Origin: Siphonodentalium dalli
Taxonomy: Eukaryota; Mollusca; Scaphopoda; Gadilida; Siphonodentaliidae
Direction: 5' to 3'
DNA: 64,000 nt
NCBI GenBank assembly: GCA_032622095.1
Contig: CP136062.1
Span: forward strand, 164,565,990-164,629,989
Position numbers and translations under genes: made by a program. The first letter of the stretch is position 1. Every line of letters starts with the position of its first letter. Below the pieces are notes generated by a model, which worked only from the letters and a program-made list of their open reading frames with translations, was not told where the DNA came from and ran no database searches. This document shows positions 12,801 to 25,133 of this stretch, piece by piece.

Positions 12801-15800
12801 GGATGGCATATGCTTATGATCGATGCATTATATGCACAATGAGACAAACTTTTGTAGATAAGAGCCGCTCGGAGACAGTGACCTGGCGCAAATGCATAAT
12901 CAGAAATATATATTCGGTATACATGTGGGTTAACATTGGTATGTTTTATATACTCTGTCCATGCGATATGGCCATATTCACCACATATTTATTGCACATG
13001 ATGGTATATGCTTATGGTAGATGCATTAAATGCACAATGCGACAAACTTTTGTAGATAAGAGCCGCTCGGAGACAGTGACCTGGCGCAAATGCATAATCA
13101 GAAATATATATTCGGTATACATGTGGGATAACATTGGTGCGTTTTATATGCTCTTTGTTTGCGATATGGCCATATTCACCACATATTTATTGCACATGAT
13201 GGTATATGCTTATGGTAGATGCGTTATATGCACAATCAGACAAACTTTTGTAGATAAGAGCCGCTCGGAGACATTCACCTGGCGCAAATGCATGTAATCA
13301 GAAATATACATTCGGTATACATGTGGGTTAACATTGGTGCGTTTTATATGCTCTTTGTGTGCGATATGTCCATATTCACCACATATATATTGCACATGAT
13401 GGTATATGCTTATGGTAGATGCATTATATGCACAATGCGACAAACTTTTGTAGATAAGAGCCGCTCGGAGACAGTGACCTGGCGCAAATGCATAATCAGA
13501 AATATATATTCGGTATACATGTGGGATAACATTGGTGCGTTTTATATACTCTGTCCATGCGATATGACCATATTTACCACAAATTCATCGAAGAGGATGG
13601 CATATGCTTATGATCGATGCATTATATGCACAATGAGACAAACTTTTGTAGATAAGAGCCGCTCGGAGACAGTGACCTGGCGCAAATGCATAATCAGAAA
13701 TATATATTCGGTATACATGTGGGTTAACATTGGTGCGTTTTATATACTCTGTCCATGCGATATGGCCATATTCACCACATATTTATTGCACATGATGGTA
13801 TATGCTTATGGTAGATGCATTATATGCACAATGCGACAAACTTTTGTAGATAAGAGCCGCTCGGAGACATTCACCTGGCGCAAATGCATAATCAGAAATA
13901 TATATTCGGTATACATGTGGGATAACATTGGTGCGTTTTATATACTCTGTCCATGCGATATGACCATATTTACCACAAATTCATCGAAGAGGATGGCATA
14001 TGCTTATGGTAGATGCATTATATGCATAATGCGACAAACTTTTGTAGATAAGAGCCGCTCGGAGACATTCACCTGGCGCAAATGCATAATCAGAAATATA
14101 TATTCGGTATACATGTGGGTTAACATTGGTGCGTTTTGTATGCTGATTATGTGCGACATGTCCACATTCACCATTTATTTATTGCACATGATGGTGTATG
14201 CTTATGGTAGATTCATTATATGCACAAGGAGACACACTTTTTTACATAAGAGCCGATCGGAGACAGTGACCTGGCGCAAATGCATAAACAGAAATATATA
14301 TTCGGTATACATGTGGGTTAACATTGGTGCGTTTTGTATGCTGATTATGTGCGACATGTCCACATTCACCATTTATTTATTGCACATGATGGTATATGCT
14401 TATGGTAGATGCATTATATGCACAAGGAGACACACTTTTGTAGATAAGAGCCGTTCGGAGACAGTCACCTGGCGCAAAAGCATAATCAGAAATATATATT
14501 CGGTATACATGTGGGTTAACATTGGTATGTTTTATATACTCTGTCCATGCGATATGGCCATATTCACCACATATTTATTGCACATGATGGTATATGCTTA
14601 TGGTAGATGCGTTATATGCACAATCAGACAAACTTTTGTAGATAAGAGCCGCTCGGAGACATTCACCTGGCGCAAATGCATGTAATCAGAAATATACATT
14701 CGGTATACATGTGGGTTAACATTGGTGCGTTTTATATGCTCTTTGTGTGCGATATGTCCATATTCACCACATATATATTGCACATGATGGTATATGCTTA
14801 TGGTAGATGCATTATATGCACAATGCGACACACTTTTGTAGATAAGAGCCGCTCGGAGACAGTGACCTGGCGCAAATGTATAATCAGAAATATATATTCG
14901 GTATACATGTGGGATAACATTGGTGCGTTTCATATACTCTGTCCATGCGATATGACCATATTTACCACAAATTCATCGAAGAGGATGGCATATGCTTATG
15001 ACCGATGCATTATATGCACAATGAGACAAACTTTTGTAGATAAGAGCCGCTCGGAGACAGTGACCTGGCGCAAATGCATAATCAGAAATATATATTCGGT
15101 ATACATGTGGGTTAACATTGGTATGTTTTATATACTCTGTCCATGCGATATGGCCATATTCACCACATATTTATTGCACATGATGGTATATGCTTATGGT
15201 AGATGCATTATATGCACAATGCGACAAACTTTTGTAGATAAGAGCCGCTCGGAGACAGTGACCTGGCGCAAATGCATAATCAGAAATATATATTCGGTAT
15301 ACATGTGGGATAACATTGGTGCGTTTTATATGCTCTTTGTGTGCGATATGTCCATATTCACCACATATATATTGCACATGATGGTATATGCTTATGGTAG
15401 ATGCATTATATGCACAATGCGACAAACTTTTGTAGATAAGAGCCGCTCGGAGACAGTGACCTGGCGCAAATGCATAATCAGGAATATATATTCGGTATAC
15501 ATGTGGGATAACATTGGTGCGTTTTATATACTCTGTCCATGCGATATGACCATATTTACCACAAATTCATCGAAGAGGATGGCATATGCTTATGATCGAT
15601 GCATTAGATGCACAATGAGACAAACTTTTTTACATAAGAGCCGCTCGGAGACAGTGACCTGGCGCAAATGCATATAATCAGAAATATATATTCGGTATAC
15701 ATGTGGGATAACATTGGTGCGTTTTATATACTCTGTCCATGCGATATGACCATATTTACCACAAATTCATCGAAGAGGATGGCATATGCTTATGATCGAT

Positions 15801-18436
15801 GCATTAGATGCACAATGAGACAAACTTTTTTTACATAAGAGCCGCTCGGAGACAGTGACCTGGCGCAAATGCATGTAATCAGAAATATACATTCGGTATA
15901 CATGTGGGTTAACATTGGTGCGTTTTATATGCTCTTTGTTTGCGATATGTCCATATTCACCACATATATATTGCACATGATGGTATATGCTTTTGGTAGA
16001 TGCATTATATGCACAATGCGACAAACTTTTGTAGATAAGAGCCGCTCGGAGACAGTGACCTGGCGCAAATGCATAATCAGAAATATATATTCGGTATACA
16101 TGTGGGTTAACATTGGTATGTTTTATATACTCTGTCCATGCGATATGGCCATATTCACCACATATTTATTGCACATGATGGTATATGCTTATGGTAGATG
16201 CGTTATATGCACAATCAGACAAACTTTTGTAGATAAGAGCCGCTCGGAGACATTCACCTGGCGCAAATGCATGTAATCAGAAATATACATTCGGTATACA
16301 TGTGGGTTAACATTGGTGCGTTTTATATGCTCTTTGTGTGCGATATGTCCATATTCACCACAAATATATTGCACATGATGGTATATGCTTATGGTAGATG
16401 CATTATATGCACAATGCGACAAACTTTTGTAGATAAGAGCCGCTCGGAGACAGTGACCTGGCGCAAATGCATAATCAGAAATATATATTCGGTATACATG
16501 TGGGATAACATTGGTGCGTTTTATATACTCTGTCCATGCGATATGACCATATTTACCACAAATTCATCGAAGAGGATGGCATATGCTTATGATCGATGCA
16601 TTATATGCACAATGAGACAAACTTTTGTAGATAAGAGCCGCTCGGAGACAGTGACCTGGCGCAAATGCATAATCAGAAATATATATTCGGTATACATGTG
16701 GGTTAACATTGGTGCGTTTTATATGCTCTTTGTGTGCGATATGTCCATATTCACCACATATATATTGCACATGATGGTATATGCTTATGGTAGATGCATT
16801 ATATGCACAATGCGACAAACTTTTGTAGATAAGAGCCGCTCGGAGACAGTGACCTGGCGCAAATGCATAATCAGAAATAAATATTCGGTATACATGTGGG
16901 ATAACATTGGTTCGTTTTATATACTCTGTCCATGCGATATGACCATATTTACCACAAATTCATCGAAGAGGATGGCATATGCTTATGATCGATGCATTAG
17001 ATGCACAATGAGACAAACTTTTTTACATAAGAGCCGCTCGGAGACAGTGACCTGGCGCAAATGCATATAATCAGAAATATATATTCGGTATACATGTGGG
17101 TTAACATTGGTATGTTTTATATACTCTGTCCATGCGATATGGCCATATTCACCACATATTTATTGCACATTATGGTATATGCTTATGGTAGATGCGTTAT
17201 ATGCACAATCAGACAAACTTTTGTAGATAAGAGCCGCTCGGAGACATTCACCTGGCGCAAATGCATGTAATCAGAAATATACATTCGGTATACATGTGGG
17301 TTAACATTGGTGCGTTTTATATGCTCTTTGTGTGCGATATGTCCATATTCACCAAATATATATTGCACATGATGGTATATGCTTATGGTAGATGCATTAT
17401 ATGCATAATGCGACAAACTTTTGTAGATAAGAGCCGCTCGGAGACAGTGACCTGGTGCAAATGCATAATCAGAAATATATATTCGGTATACATGTGGGAT
17501 AACATTGGTGCGTTTTATATACTCTGTCCATGCGATATGACCATATTTACCACAAATTCATCGAAGAGGATGGCATATGCTTATGATCGATGCATTAGAT
17601 TCACAATGAGACAAACATTTTTACATAAGAGCCGCTCGGAGACAGTGACCTGGCGCAAATGCATGATCAGAAATATATATTCGGTATACATGTGGGTTAA
17701 CATTGGTATGTTTTATATACTCTGTCCATGCGATATGGCCATATTCACCACATATTTATTGCACATGATGGTATATGCTTATGGTAGATGCATTAGATGC
17801 ACAAGGAGACACACTTTTGTAGATAAGAGCCGTTCGGAGACAGTCACCTGGCGGAAATGGATAATCAGAAATATATATTCGGTATACATGTGGGTTAACA
17901 TTGGTGCGTTTTGTATGCTGATTATGTACGATATGTCCACATTCACCATTTATTTATTGCACATGATGGTATATGCTTATGGTAGATGCATTAGTCCGAT
18001 CGGGCGCGGACATTAGCCTAATGGCTGACCCGTGTACACGCCTCGGTGTGTGCACGTTAAAGAACGCTACTGGAGTCACCACAGAGTTATAAAGTTACTA
18101 GGCCGTGGTAGCATCTGGACATCCACATAATCCTCAGCACATTGAGGGCGATGGAGTATCAAGTAGATAGATAGATGCACATAGTACAAGGAGACACACT
18201 TTTGTAGATAAGAGCCGTTCGGAGACAGTCACCTGGCGCAAATGGATAATCAGAAATATATATATTCGGTATACATGTGGGTTAACATTGGTGCGTTTTG
18301 TATGCTCTTTATGTGCGATATATTCATATTCACCACTTATTTATTGCACATGATGGTGTATGCTTATGGTAGATGCATTATATGCACAGTGAGTCAAACT
18401 TTTGTAGATAAGAGCCGCTCGGAGACATTCACCTGG
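9833..18436 (+). repeat. 198-bp satellite array with higher-order structure (~42 monomers)
   Basis: Almost every monomer carries ttcggtatacatgtggg and ends in (c/g)tggcgcaaatgcat. The basic period is 198 bp. At least four monomer classes are recognisable by their middle part: 'atgctctttgtgtgcgat', 'atactctgtccatgcgat' with caaattcatcgaagagg, the same with ggccatattcaccac, and 'tatgctgattatgtgcgac'. Classes recur in ordered blocks: about 11,700-13,100 matches about 13,880-15,290 at an offset of 2,182 bp (eleven monomers plus 4 bp). The first unit (9833-9946) is truncated to about 114 bp. Because 198 is 66 codons, open frames up to 465 codons run through the array. The opposite strand is also partly open and class differences change amino acids freely, so I call it satellite DNA rather than a gene. 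Confidence 0.93.
17990..18185. mobile_element. ~190-bp unrelated insertion inside the satellite
   Basis: The monomer breaks after gtagatgcatta and resumes near gtacaaggagacacac. The inserted DNA is GC-richer, contains gtgtgtgcacgttaaagaac and ends in an agatagatagatgca stretch. The flanks tagatgcat/tagatgcac could be a TSD. A SINE-like insertion is possible but unproven. Confidence 0.5.
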
Positions 18437-18524
18437 TTTTCCATAATGGTAATTCTATCGGTATTGACATCGATCTATATTTATTTACAATATATGTCGA
18501 TGGTATTGATAAGAACAAAATAAA

Positions 18525-18648
18525 CTGAGCCTGGACTAGGCACTGGCTCTATGAGGCTACGTTGTTACATTATGCACGCCGTCATGACGGCGAACAGAGC
18601 AGAGCGTCGGAGCGTCATATATAGAGCCAGTGTTTAGTCCAAACTGAG
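18525..18648. repeat. Small fold-back element, ~28-bp arms
   Basis: ctgagcctggactaggcact at the left pairs with the reverse complement of agtgtttagtccaaactgag at the right, with a few mismatches. The centre holds a further palindrome (cgccgtcatgacggcg). Confidence 0.65.
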
Positions 18649-18839
18649 CCAGACATAGACAATTTTAATCCTAAAACATGAGAACTAAAAACACGTAAGA
18701 ATTCCTTTCCAATTAATGTCATTATGGCAGTGGTATCTCAGCGTAACGATGGGAGATAACTCTGTCTGGAGTTTGTGCTTTTGAATGCATAGTTATTTGC
18801 ATAATATGCCTTTAGCGATTATTGTCGTAAACATAATTG

Positions 18840-18901
18840 AGCCGGGCACTGCTCTGCGTGAGCCAATGCTCCATTGGTTTACGCGAAGCAGTACCCGGCG
18901 C
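18840..18901. repeat. Imperfect hairpin, ~27-bp arms
   Basis: gccgggcactgct ... gccaat pairs with attgg ... agcagtacccggc, with about four mismatches and a five-base loop. Confidence 0.7.
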
Positions 18902-19129
18902 AATTAATTTTGTGCGCCAGCTGCGGGTAGATCGAATGGCAGGTCTCTTAGCCGGAGATATAGTTATATGGACAAACTCTGCTTCTCGGATTATCGTTTT
19001 TGCAGAAATAGTTCGTACGGAAATCACCGAGGTTTGCCGATTGAAGTCGGGATGTAATTACTCTAGTACACATCTCGAGTAGGTAGTAGGTCAGTCTCAT
19101 TCAAATCACACCAAGTCTCATTTTAATCT

Positions 19130-21440
19130 ACTTCTTCATCGTGCTACGTGTAGGCCTATACATAATATTGCACCGTGCACGAATAAAGGATTTAAGGGTT
19201 CTGAACATATGCGTTACTAGTGAAGATTTGATTAAGTTTTGAGGCTGGATCACCATCAATTATAGTCCAAGTCTTCTTGTACTAAAACCAGCTAAGATAT
19301 TGGGATGGCGATGCTGGCGTTTAGTCCAAGACCGCCCTATATGCTCGCTTATGACACGGCTTAAGCGTTAGTGACCCGCTCAAATAAAACCACAATTATA
19401 TGAAATAAAATATCACAATTGCGACAATAAACGGATATTTTCCGCAGAAGACATGCTATTTTATCTGAAACCCACATCAGTTGTGAATTTAAAACGGTAA
19501 TTTAATGCGAAAAGAGACATTTACCTCAATGTTTACAATTTTTTAAAAGTATGCGAACTCGGTTGACCTCGCGAACTGTGTTCGGCATTTTCCGTTGAAA
19601 ATATTCCGTAGATTTTGGACAACAACGCAAATTACGAAGAATTCTCCATTGTAATCGTAATTATGTGTGTCAATAAATAAAATAATAAATAGATTAATTA
19701 AACATTGAAGATATAAATGTAATACATTAAATAAATTACGGGGAATTACAACCCTCTCAAAGTTTAAAACAGTGTAAACACAACGAGTATTAGAATAAAT
19801 AATATGGTGCTACATTTCCCACATTTGGTGGACTTCGGCGAAATTAAGATATATACTAAGCGAACAGAGCAATATACTGCTCTTGTTAAGCACACAAAAA
19901 ATCAAACAAAATTTGTATAAATTTTTAACCTTAAGTTTGAAAAGTCCCACTAAAACGGAAGAACTATATTTCGAAACTGTGTGATTCGGTTCTCCGATTA
20001 TTTTATCAACACGAAAGTCAAAATGCACATGGATGAAAATCACACGGATGGAAAGTCAGACACAAGAGTTCTAATTTGCTCCAATTTTGACAAGTTGCTT
20101 GCGAAAATTGTCAACAAAACTACCGTTCTGATCCTCCATTATGTCATTAAGTTTTTAGTGCGGGAATTGTTCTGAAAGCACATAGAAAACTGGACTTTCG
20201 GGCGATCGGTTTTCGACATTTTTGTTCGGAAAACCCGCGCTATATATAGAAACGGAAAGTAGAATTCCCAGAACAAACAGCGGATTATGCCGAACTTATT
20301 CGGACCACTTCGGCTTTCGGTTAAAACGTAAACAAACAGAGAAACAAATCGATGTTTATGGCAATCAACCGGAATATTCTATGTGTAATTTAACATTAAA
20401 GTTAGATTATTATACACCATTGTGACCATAAGATGTAAGCCTTTCCGATGTATATAGCATCATGTATTGATTTGCTAGGTAAATCGAGTAAAATACACCA
20501 CAGATTCCCGCCACAGATCGTGGGCGTAAGTCGTGTGGTAGGATTGGTATGCAAGCGGGCTTGGACTAAACGCCAGCATCGCCATCCCAATATCTTAGCT
20601 GGTTTTAGTTCAAGAAGACTTGGACTACATCAATTAATGAGTGAAATACTACACACTCTGCCAAGCTGTTCCAATCTTTAACAGTTCTGTGTATGCAGCT
20701 GAATTTGTAGGTGTCTGAATATGCTCTGGGTCTGATGAAATTATTCGAATGCATTTTACTTGTAAACCTTTCTGGAGGCTGAAGATGATTAATTGGAATA
20801 TTTGCCGCATCAGCCAGGCCCTTAACGAATAAACATAGCCGCACTATTTGTTCTCCTCTCCTGTACTGTCTGAAGAGATTCATAAATTTTAATCATGGAA
20901 TTAGGTGAATAATCATAATTTTGCACAATAAATCTGTTGCACCGATTTTGGACTTTCAAGAGCGTAATTTGATAGTGCGATATGATCCCAAATAAAAGAA
21001 GAGTATTCCAAAAGATGTCGGATGAGGCCAGTGTAGGCTTGAAGTCTCACCTCTGTCGGCATTCGGCAAACCTCGTCAGATTCCGTCATAGGTCGAGGAG
21101 TCCAGAATGCTATGTTGGATATTTCCTTAAATTTCTTTTAAGAAGAACAAGGGTTCTGTTAGCTTTTTTTTGCATATATAGTCCATGTGGATATTCCACT
21201 TAAGGTATTTTGTTATGTTGACGCCTAAATATTTTATAGAATCTACCAGGTTTAGGGGGCGATCATTTAAGTGTGTAGCTACTTATATAATGGGTTCTTG
21301 GTCTAGCTTGAGCGAGAATGATCGTTAGCAGACATACATGAGTAATCCACATAATATGTTTTCAAGATTTAAGTTGAGGCCATATTATAGGATTTCTCGG
21401 GTCTGTGAAAATGATAAGTTACTAGAGGAATATAGCATTA
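19130..21440 (-). pseudogene. CR1/Jockey-like non-LTR retrotransposon fragment (reverse transcriptase C-terminal part), interrupted
   Basis: On the minus strand, 21,300-20,640 reads through typical late reverse-transcriptase blocks. These are a SIKYLGVNI motif, WNIHMDYICKKANR, a block ending LLEYSSFIWD, and near the end RTVKDWNSLAE. Frames change and stops occur, so it is a dead copy. At 20,628-20,636 a 1,365-bp inverted-repeat element interrupts it. Removing that element and one 9-bp duplicate lets the frame continue (GDPASKLNQIF...) to a stop near 19,190. Upstream reverse transcriptase and endonuclease are absent. The assignment to the CR1/Jockey group rests on the motif pattern only. Confidence 0.78.
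19254..20636. mobile_element. Non-autonomous TIR element with 9-bp TSD (Mutator-like size class)
   Basis: The body is 19,263-20,627 (1,365 bp). Its ends are inverted repeats of about 68 bp starting tagtccaagtcttcttg, with one mismatch by eye. The sequence catcaatta directly flanks both ends (19,254-19,262 and 20,628-20,636). The interior is AT-rich with no transposase frame. A 9-bp TSD fits Mutator-like elements, but the family is not proven. It sits inside the LINE fragment. Confidence 0.85.
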
Positions 21441-23395
21441 TAATAACAGCACCGAATATATCGAACCGCATCATTCCATAGAAAATATCAGGTTCGTGAA
21501 GCTGGATCGAAGTTCGAAATTCGCGTGAAGTTAGATTGAAGCTCAAAATTCAGATAGAATTTCAAACTCTATATGTTTTTTTTCTAAAGTTCTTTGTTGT
21601 ACCCCAATTCGAATATTGGGTCAAAACTTTCTGACTCTTGAAAGTGATTTTTTTTAATTGTTTTCTGAGATACCGCTGGAGTTCACGAATATTTAAAAGA
21701 GGGTGGTGCTGAAGGGAATTGACACTGATTATGACTGGAGCGAGCTGAAAATTGGTATTTTTTTATACTTTACATGAGAGAACCAGCATACTAACTCTTA
21801 ATGTCGAGAAATTACTCGATCCATAGCTTTGAATTTCAATCTTAATTTCAATCTGGAAATTCGGATTGAAATTCAAACTCTATTTTTTTCCCTTAAGTTC
21901 TTTGGCCCAATTCGTGTTCCAATGCATCTCGAATTTCGGGTCTAAGGCGTTTAAAAACAAATTGAGATACCGCAGGACTAATTAAAAGGACCGAAAATGA
22001 CTAAGTCCGCTAATTTCAATTCGAATTTCAATCTGGGCTGCTACATGTTAACTATAACTATCGTTCAATAAGCGGTTAACTATAACTATCGTTCAATAAG
22101 CGAGATAACTGAGTCGCTACCATATTGGATCCATCCAACCCCGCTCCGCTCATGCTGTGCTACAGGTAAAAGTTCTGGAGTAGCATTCCACATATGGAGC
22201 TTTTGATTATTCATGAATTCCATTTATGGAATTCCTCTATATTCAAAGCCCAATAAGAATTTGCATCTAAAGCGTATACAGGCCTACTGGTGACGACGAA
22301 TCAATGAATTGGGCCACAACCAAGAATTTGAGGCCAAAATATTAGTTTTAGTTTTCCAGAGTAAGCACGGGGTGCCTCAGACTGACAGCGCTTACTACTT
22401 ACGAGATTTGAACGGGTCTGAAATAACGAAGACCCCGAACTATTGCCAATGCGATATTCAGCTACCATTGCACAGCCAGCTATTGAATGCATGGTCACTA
22501 AAATCAGTCATGAACCTGGTGGATTCTGTAACTGCGTGTCTTTGTATTCTTCAGGTAAAACTGGTGAGGAAATGATGGCTGTTGTCTACATGTCTTGTAT
22601 CAGGACTGCATGAACCATAATCATGAAACCATACACTTTTAAACATGTCCCATTTGAACTGACACCAGAAAGATACAAAATATCATTACTTGCAATCGGC
22701 ATCAATCTTGAACGCTCTTTGACATTTTAATATTAGGTTATTACAGCAGAAACGCTCTTTATCATATGTAATCATTTGAGTTTTTTGTAGTTTTATGGTG
22801 TCAGCTTGGTTTGGTCTCATTTACGTCCATGGTATTACCGATACTCTATTTCATAAGAATAAAAAGATATGTTTTAAAGGCACACGTACATGGCTATATT
22901 TATTAATATATCACAAATGAGCATTGTCGATTGTTATTAATATGCACACCACCCCTCCCACATAGGCCTACCCTTTTTTGCACGCCTGCATCCACAGTTT
23001 ATCGTTATACATAATTATGCTATCAATATCTCAATATTATAGGGCTCTGATATAAGGTACGACTTCAACACAGCCCCGTTGTAATTATATATCATGTAAT
23101 GATTAACAAATACAATTAGTTGATTTTGAGTTTATTATACTAGTAAATACGATTAATAATACGGTACTAAAAGTATTATATTTGTCATCAAATACATCAG
23201 TTAGAAAAAAGTATTTGTATTGTATTGTAATCATCAAATTGGAAAGTAATTGTATCGTCATAAAACATGTAGGCATATAATCGCCCCATCCCTGATTAAT
23301 AGTATCACAGGCCTGAACTGTGATCTGCTGAAGTTCAACTTTACTCTTATAATTGAGTGTCCGGATTATAAGATCTTACCGTGCGACGACAACGT
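21441..23395. other. Intergenic sequence with minor duplications
   Basis: Two diverged direct copies of a ~300-bp AT-rich segment lie at about 21,500-21,780 and 21,820-22,060 (shared: attgaaattcaaactctat..., gttcttt, aattcg). An exact 28-bp tandem duplication starting gttaactataactatcg lies at 22,047-22,102. No gene is recognised. The frame at 22,309-22,575 is not assignable. Confidence 0.45.
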
Positions 23396-23813
23396 TTAAA
23401 GGTACTCAATCCGATTATATCGATGGCCCCATATAATCAGATTCCAACAACAAACTTTTTGAAATGCCACTTCAGTTACCAGAATCGATTAATTGCCCAA
23501 TAATAATGCTAACCACAGTCCACTATAGTATAAAATTGCCCAAAACTTGTTATTTATCAAGATTTTGTGCAATGAAATTTTGCCGGTTTGTCAAATATCT
23601 GACACAAAAAGCCACTTGATTTTAGAGTTAATCATCTTCATCCGCTATTTGGTCTTCTCGTCGACTTTTACTGGGTCACTCAATATTCCAGGTGGTGAAA
23701 AGGATTCCTCGACTAGAATAAAATATTTTTACCCCCCCCCCCCCACCCCCCCTGAAGCCAAATAAATAGTTATAAATTGAGGGGTGCTTTGCAATCGGAT
23801 TGAGTACCTTTAA
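23396..23813. mobile_element. MITE flanked by TTAA (piggyBac/Kolobok-type target site)
   Basis: TTAA at 23,396-23,399 and 23,810-23,813 bracket inverted ends aggtactcaatccgat (23,400) and atcggattgagtacct (ending 23,809). There is no coding capacity. A C-tract at about 23,732-23,752 lies inside. The same termini occur at 29,009-29,453. Confidence 0.82.
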
Positions 23814-23860
23814 CGCTAAGTCTATCGAACCACAATTGCACTTGTTTTTTTTGGGAGTTC

Positions 23861-24963
23861 ATAAAAGCCGAACACAACCGAACACAACCGAACATAACCG
23901 AACACAAGTCCAAATAATGGGAAATTTCACGAATAAAGTTCATAGGCACATGTATTCATGTTCACACTATTACTATACGAACTTTGGTGGAGTTCGGGCC
24001 AATAATAAGTGTTTTATTCGATATTTTGTAAAACGCGTTTAGTGTTCGGCATAGAAAAGCCGAACACAAGTTTATGTTCGACACTCAGTCACCGGTAATT
24101 AATTAACACATATATATGCATAGATGTGGCGTTAGCTGGCGTTTGAGATATATAACTCTATATACAGTCTACTAAATATAAGACCACCTTGTAAAGTTCA
24201 TAGGCATATGTATTCACGTTCATACTATTACTATACGAAGTTTGGTGGAGTTTGGTTCAATAATGAGTGTTTTGTTGGGTGTTTTGTATAACGCGTTTGT
24301 GTTTGGCATAGAAAAGCCGAACACAAACTTCTGTCTCATGGATTAGACTATCCGCTGATAGGTGATAATTAATATCTGCCAGAAGGGATTTGGCAGGTTT
24401 AATTCGCGAGAAAAAACGTGTTTTGTTGTCCATTTTCGTCTGCATTCTCACTAAAATGTTACCCCCCCCCCCCGTTATTATTACAAGTCATTTTGTACAA
24501 TGTGGTAGTTTAGATGGATCATTGTTTTTACAATCGTACGTTGTCTTTCATGGCGGGGCCCACCAAAAGCATGTTGTTTCTATAATAGTAGGCGCCATCA
24601 AATACTGATTGCAACTAACTGTCAAAACACTGAACTACAATAGGTGAGAGACCGCCACCAACAACAATTAAAGCCTTTCGGCTTAGTGACCATATATCTG
24701 ATATTGATTATCACCTAGCTAGACAGCCGTTATAGACTAATCCACGAGAGAAGCTTGTGTTCGGCTTTTCTATGCCGAACACTGAACGCGTTTTACAAAA
24801 TATCGAATAAAACACTTATTATTGGCCCGAACTCCACCAAACTTCGTATATTAATAGTGTGAACATGAATACACACGCCTATGAACTTTATTCGTTATAT
24901 TTCCCATTATTTGGACTTGTGTTCGGTTATGTTCGGTTGTGTTCGGTTGTGTTCGGCTTTTAT
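23861..24963. mobile_element. Fold-back element with ~215-bp terminal inverted repeats
   Basis: The left arm (23,861 to about 24,071) begins ataaaagccgaacacaaccg, carries three or four cgaacacaac repeats and ends gccgaacacaag. The right arm (about 24,749-24,963) is its reverse complement with few differences. A third, diverged direct copy of part of the arm lies at 24,195-24,330, and a C-tract at about 24,461-24,473. Its right end is 170 bp from the start codon of the receptor gene. Confidence 0.85.
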
Positions 24964-25133
24964 ACGCACCGGTTTTTTTGAACGCGCGAGATGTGTACTT
25001 TTCAAACAGAATTGTCAACGCGGAAGTGAATCATAACTGGCCTACTCATGATCACATTCCGTTGATTACAAAAGTATCTGGCGCTGCAAGTGTTCAGGTT
25101 ATATACAGGTAACCACAGTAGATAATTTGGATC

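Noticed and set aside
9833-18436. CRISPR-like regular repeats
   Set aside because: Contiguous 198-bp monomers without spacers in a eukaryotic genome; not a CRISPR array.
9833-18523. Series of long open frames (up to 465 codons) encoding a 66-residue repeat
   Set aside because: The frame stays open only because the monomer is 198 bp and lacks stops in one register. The reverse strand also has frames of 111-124 codons, and monomer classes differ by many amino-acid changes. Treated as satellite, not a gene.
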